Shown here piece by piece: positions 59,238 to 64,000 of a DNA stretch of 64,000 nt. Source of the stretch: Amoebidium appalachense. Taxonomy: Eukaryota > Ichthyosporea. The notes beneath the pieces were generated by a model. That model saw only the letters and a program-made list of their open reading frames with translations, did not search any database and was not told the DNA's origin. Within the stretch, counting starts at the first letter, position 1; each line of letters opens with the position of its first letter. Position numbers and translations under genes: made by a program. Location: NCBI GenBank assembly GCA_963693365.1, contig CAVNZM010000007.1, positions 10,974,001 through 11,038,000 on the forward strand, given 5' to 3'.

Positions 59238-60730
59238 TGCGTGTGTGTGTGTGTCTGTCTAGGAAAGGAATAGTATTGCTCAGGTGAGTGCAAGTTCAGG
59301 AACTACAGCAAGGTAAAGAAGGTTGGATAAGATGCATTAAGGTATCGTTGCCGAGTGTAAGGCATGGGCTTGAAATGAAGAGGAAGAGGGGAGACAGCCC
59401 AAAGGTTGCAGAAAAGACAAAGGGAGCAGAGAAAGAGAAGGACACGGGATTTAACGAGTATGTTCACTCGGCGTGTTGAATCAACACAAAACATCCTATA
59501 AGTAACAGTTTCGGGGCGCTGGGAGGGGGGGGGGGGGGCAAGAGGGGGAAAAAGAGTGTCACGGGCAGGAGAAGAAAAAAGGTTTAATTGCGGTAAGCGG
59601 AGGAGAGCGGGGTCGGAGGGGAAAGACTTTGGACAATAGTCGATAAGGAACCATGGTACAATATGAAAAGGGTGATGCCATCGCGTGGTTCTGGTTCTGT
59701 ATGGATGTTCGTAGTTTTGTATGTGCATGCCGACTTGCTTGGCCTACCCACACACAACTAAACCAATCCCAAAACCACATCTTCTGCAGCAATGGTTAAG
59801 GCAGCTCGCGTGTGCTTTATCCTAGTGATGTGCAAAGCAGGTAACAGGCGCGAAAACTACACATGCATCTTTGTCAGGATCGGACCTGTGGAAGGATCGG
59901 AATGAGATAGGCAACAGGGCAAAGAGCGCACATACAGGTGATTGAAAATTCATCTGGGTTCGACAGGTTGATGCGAGCACAGATGGTCCGTATAATCTGG
60001 CCGACATTGTGGCTGTCGTCTATCAACACAGTGCGCTGGGACTCGTCCATCAAAATGACCTTCAGCGGTCTGTGCTTTTTCTTGTACTCAACAAGAACCT
60101 GCAGAGAACATTCGCCATGAATTAGTTTGCTGAAGGCGAAACAATAGTTGGTAGCTGGGTTCTGCATAGTTGCTAACCTAGGAGGACAATAAAAGCCAAC
60201 TGCTAGGGCACTTACCCCATTCTTCATGTCGTAATAGTCCAAAGTGCGGCCTGGGTTCAGCCATTTGCCTCGGCGGTAGTCCTCATCCGGAAGGAACAAC
60301 CCGTGGTCGCCGCCCCCGGCAGACTCGCCCAATTTCTCTTGGATGTCTTTGCAGGCATCGTAAACTATCAAAGACCCGTCAAACTGTGGGGGGAAGGGGG
60401 GGGGGGGGGGGGGGGAGGGGGGGGGGGGGGAGGGGGTGCAGTGAGAAAAAACCGAAAAACGTGGGGGAAACAAAGGGTTGCACGAAAATCACTTGATCTC
60501 GTGAGGCGCGTGTACTACTTCATCCAGCTTACAAAATAAACAAATCAAGCTGTTCCCTGCACGTTCTCGCAGAAACCCACACGCGAGTACACCCCAGGCA
60601 GTAACTGTGTATATCTTCCCTTTTTCGTTTTTCTTTTTTGAAACAGGGCCAAACTGAAAGGGAAACCCACCTGCATAGACCTAATGGCATTAGTGTCTAG
60701 CACCTTGACTCTTAGCGTTATCATCACCAT
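46312..60730 (-). CDS. TLN: Talin, 29 exons, about 2548 aa, one base too many in exon 28
   Basis: Exons, 5' to 3': 60671-60730, 60216-60383, 59936-60098, 57097-57228, 56629-56771, 56346-56473, 55338-55652, 54841-55264, 54399-54785, 54205-54333, 53602-54105, 53405-53530, 52996-53337, 52657-52926, 52430-52618, 51451-52047, 51091-51366, 50514-51008, 50275-50439, 50079-50210, 49849-49980, 49672-49783, 49215-49341, 48882-49120, 48074-48699, 47325-47789, 46963-47253, 46648-46890, 46312-46579. The FERM head F0-F3 covers ~1-405, with the integrin-binding Trp at ~363 (RRWAASPTSFTLDFGDY) and a linker at ~405-510. Then come the helical rod and the C-terminal I/LWEQ actin-binding domain with a dimerisation helix. 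Talin links integrin tails and PIP2 membrane to actin and vinculin. It ends QKYDK, lacking the human tail. A C6 run (46724-46729) breaks the frame. Intron 3 (57229-59935) holds only repeats. Confidence 0.97.
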
Positions 60731-61599
60731 TTTCGGTTTTCTGCAGGGGAAGAACAACGTCAGATCCGAGCCCCCATATCCTGCAGACAAGGGTGGTTAC
60801 AAGTGGAACACTATGTATGTATTCACCTGCAAGTAACTATTCTCGAATGTCAGCAAGATCCCTCTAGTAGCCAGCAGGCGCGCTACCTGTCATGTCCGTT
60901 TTTTCTACCACACGTGTGTCTCACTAGCTGGGCCCAGGTTGGTGCCCCTATCTCTCTGTCTCTCTTGTTGCTGTGTGTGTCTGTCTGTGTGTGCCCCCTT
61001 CGCATTTGCAGCTCCCCTTTGTTGCCAACTTGCAGCAGTTACGCCCAAGGCACACAGCCATTGGTTAAAGGTCATGCATTTAAATGCACTAGCCTTATTA
61101 GGCAGGTATGTTGCCCCGCACTTGATTGGCCCGCGGCCTGGTCTCAGGCGCACTCCAATCTCATTGGCCCAGCCGGCACTACGCGCTCAGGAATTTGAAG
61201 CAGCCTGGTGGCTGCCGCCTGCCGGCCATCGATATGGCCTCTGCTAAGGGCCTGCCACTATGTAGTGGCAAAATGAGCACATATGTTATGTACACGTAAC
61301 GTATTTGAATTACATATTCATAAGAATTACCAAGAGTTTCTTTTTTGAATTATGCCTCTTAATGCTGGAACTTGCCGGCCCGTTTCCATGCATTTACACA
61401 CTGCAGCTGACGCCTATGTCGACTGCTGACGTCATGCACGTGGCACCGTGGCTCATCATCTCAGTCCCAAAGTCATTGTCACCGCCAAGGCCACTTTTCT
61501 CTTTGCAGTCGTTAGGAGAGAGGGCCGGCAGGAGGAGCGCTTACAAAGCCCCGTTTCTTTTTCTTCCCGACCACTTACAGTCTCGAGGGCTCTGGCGCC
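60731..61599. promoter_or_regulatory. Shared intergenic region of talin and LETM1-like gene
   Basis: The starts are divergent and 870 bp apart. CCAAT words in either orientation lie at 61060-61064, 61125-61129, 61155-61159 and 61163-61167. A CTGCAG directly before the talin ATG (60741-60746) may be the acceptor of a 5'UTR intron. Confidence 0.45.
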
Positions 61600-62693
61600 A
61601 TGCTGCTCTCTACCGTGGCCTGCCGCCAGGCAGCACAGGCGCTGGCCCGTCGCTGGCAGCAGCCGCTGCGTACAGGGGCGGGAGGAGCAGCAAGGAGTGT
61701 GCTGAGGGGTGTACGTGCACTGAGCACGCAGCAACAGCAGGTGCCCGAGAAGCTGTCGCTGCTGCAGAAGGTAACAGGGCTTGGAGTTATTGTGGATGAA
61801 GGATGGGGAAACGGGAGTAACAGAGATGGCCGGGCCACACAGGAGGTGGGGGGAGGGGGCGGGGAGGGGGGGAGGGGGGGGGGGAGGGAGGGGGGGCTGG
61901 TGCTAAAATGAAGTAAACGCAGGCTGTGTGTGGAAAGCAAAGTCAGCCGAAGGTGGGCGAGCTATGGAGATAAGCGGGGGGCAGCGATCCAGCGCTAGGA
62001 ATGGGTAGTGTGGAAAGGAGAAAGGAAAGCAAGGTACATGACCAACTTGTGGGAAGAGGGGTTAGGAGTAGGTGCAGTAGGATTTTTCGGTTGGAGGGGG
62101 AGGGGGGAGGGGAGGAGGGGGAGGAGGGGGGCAGTAGTTACTCTCGGCGGTTTGGTGCGCCGAGGGGGGGGGGGGGGGGGGGGGGGAGGGGGGGCGGCAC
62201 TGTACTCTGCTGAAGAAAGTGGGTACCTAAGCATGGACAATAATATCGGAGGTGGGTTGGTCGTCACAGCAAACGATAAGGGGAGTCAGGCCGGCGCCTG
62301 TTGGGCGGCCTAGCAACACACATGGGTTTGGCACGTCTTATTACGTGCACTTGTGGCAGTGAAAGTCGTTGCTATTGTTTGATGCGCACGCGCGCGCACA
62401 CACACACACAACACACACACATCTGCACGTACACATACCCCCCCCCCCCCCCCCCCCCTTCCACTAACCACACACAGGCAAGAGTATACACAAACCAAAA
62501 CGCACGAGGTCACGTAGCCCTCCCCCCTCCCCCCCCCCCCCCCCCCCCCCCCCCCTTTCCCCCACTTCAATCTGCATTGTGCTGTCCGTTATGCACCACT
62601 CTATAACACGTTCTACCCCCCGCCCCCCCTCCTCTTCCCGCTCCCTCACCCCCCTCCAGCGCACGCCCGTCCACCTGCCTGCCCGCTGCCGCC

Positions 62694-62763
<70 letters not shown>

Positions 62764-63135
62764 GCACAGGCCAAGAAAATGGCGCGCAAGTACATAGACG
62801 GCACCAAGCTGCTATATCGCAACGTGGGGGCCGCAAGGGCGCTGCGGCAGCGGCGGGCCAGTGGGAAGGCGCTGAGCTACAGCGAGGACCTGTTGGTGGC
62901 CACCACGGCCGCAGACGTCAAAAAGGTCTATCCCTTCCTGGGTATGCAATGTGGCCCTAACTGCCTGTCTGTGCCCTGTGTTGTTGATGGTTTGCTGCCG
63001 AACATGATATCACGGTGACTTCTGGGTGGCTGGTGGGCTGCACGGTGGCAGATGAGTTGAGTCCGTAGTTGATAATAATAATAAAAAATGTGGGTGTGTG
63101 TGTTTGTGTGGGGGGGTGGCTGGGTTGGGAGGGGA

Positions 63136-63181
<46 letters not shown>

Positions 63182-63779
63182 CTTGCTGGAATTCGAATAG
63201 GGATGGGCTGGTGCATGCACATATATGCATGGCATGTGTACTTAGGGACTGTCGGGGAAGAAGGGGTGGCAGGGGGAAGGGGGGGGGGGGGTGTCGTGTT
63301 CAAAGGGTTTCTTTTCGCAGGCCCAGAGTTATTGGCGTAGCCACCTTATCGGAAGGGGCGGGGGGGGGGGGGGGGGAGGAGGAATTAGGGTAGGGATGCA
63401 ATATTGGTAGGGGCATGTGTATGGGTGCTGGTGATTGGTCTATCGTGGGTGTGGATGGGGTGTTGTTCTGGTATGGGGCGGGAAGGGGGATGGTTGGGTT
63501 TGATAGGCATGAGCAGTGGATCGATTGATTCGAAGAAAGAAAGGGTGGGGTCCTATGCTGTGGGGAGGAGGATGGAGGGGCATGTGTGCTGTGTGTGGGC
63601 CTATGCATGTGCTGACACGTTGGGCAGCCATGTACATCTTTCTGCCCGAGGCACTACCACTAGTGATCTACCGGTTCCCCTCGTTCCTGCCGTCCACATA
63701 CGAGACACACGAGGAGGCGGTGCAGAGGTGGGCCGTGCTGGACAGGAGGAGGGCAGAGGACACAGTGGCCGTGCTCAAG
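61600..63779 (+). CDS. LETM1-domain mitochondrial membrane protein, 5' part
   Basis: Exons are 61600-61770, 62770-62941 and 63628-63779, with agreeing phases. The gene continues past the window edge after a GTGTGT donor. Residues 1-~40 form an Arg-rich, acid-free presequence (LLSTVACRQAAQALARRW) typical of mitochondrial import. Exon 2 is basic, and exon 3 carries the LETM1 signature: FLPEALPLVIYRFPSFLPST aligned with the family's membrane segment and MLPSTFE motif. LETM1 proteins sit in the inner mitochondrial membrane and act in K+/H+ (or Ca2+/H+) exchange and ribosome binding. LETM1 versus LETMD1 cannot be decided without the C-terminus. Introns hold (CA)n that leads directly into the exon 2 acceptor, and G-runs. 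Confidence 0.8.
62701..63180. repeat. (CA)n and G-run in LETM1-like introns
   Basis: (CA)n at 62706-62762 ends seven bases before exon 2. A G-run of about 40 bases lies at 63140-63181. Confidence 0.95.
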
Positions 63780-64000
63780 GTGTGTGATAGGGCCATGCAG
63801 GGTGGGGGGGGGGTGGGGGGGGGGGGGTACATGTGGTGTTTATGTGTGGGGAGGGATGTGCCCCGGGGAGGGGACTACAAGCCGTGTGTGTGTTTGGGGG
63901 GATAGGAGGGAGGGGGGGGGGGGGGGAGAAGAAGGGGGAATACGTATTGCATGTGTGTGTGTGTGTGTCTAGGGGGGATGGTGTAGTCAAGAACATTTGG

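Overview
This is a nuclear eukaryotic window. The genes have many spliced exons with GT..AG introns, TATA/CCAAT-type upstream regions, LTR retrotransposons, and an extreme load of simple-sequence DNA: (GT)n, (CT)n/(GA)n and homopolymer runs of G, C and T, often longer than 30 bases. A complete talin gene with a FERM head, a conserved integrin-binding Trp and a C-terminal I/LWEQ domain, close to a syntenin-like tandem-PDZ gene, points to an amorphean with an integrin-type adhesion machinery. My best guess is a unicellular holozoan, possibly ichthyosporean-like. That placement is inference, not proof.

Layout. 1-3729: a Ty1/copia element (minus strand) cut by the window edge, inserted next to a broken piggyBac transposase (3730-4819) that carries an internal inversion, followed by a 56-bp perfect palindrome. 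5015-13000: no confirmed gene except a possible piggyBac-like N-terminal reading frame (7668-8156, minus), with AT-rich dispersed motifs and long microsatellites. 13261-22022: an RNPS1-like SR/RRM splicing factor (plus), with one ~6 kb intron holding a CT block and a ~3.9 kb GA satellite. 23257-23960: a minisatellite containing a telomere-like core. 24492-30068: a complete 11-exon Xaa-Pro dipeptidase (prolidase, minus). 31102-32550: a small non-autonomous LTR element (TRIM, plus). 32903-38780: a complete copia element with an intact 1432-codon Gag-Pol frame (minus). 39396-40004: syntenin-like gene (minus). 40500-46000: palindrome-rich and (GT)n-rich intergenic DNA. 46312-60730: talin in 29 exons (minus). 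61600-63779 and beyond the edge: a LETM1-domain mitochondrial membrane protein (plus), divergent from talin.

The host genes do not form one pathway, but talin and the syntenin-like gene are neighbours and both belong to membrane-adhesion scaffolding. Exon boundaries of prolidase and talin were placed by reading phase: every exon length fits its splice phases, giving 478 and about 2548 residues, close to the human lengths. The single exception is one extra base in talin exon 28.

The most interesting finding concerns the retroelements. The copia element and the TRIM share LTR ends, polypurine tract and a primer-binding site complementary to the anticodon arm of initiator tRNA-Met. In both, a reading frame that starts inside the LTR runs straight through the primer-binding site.
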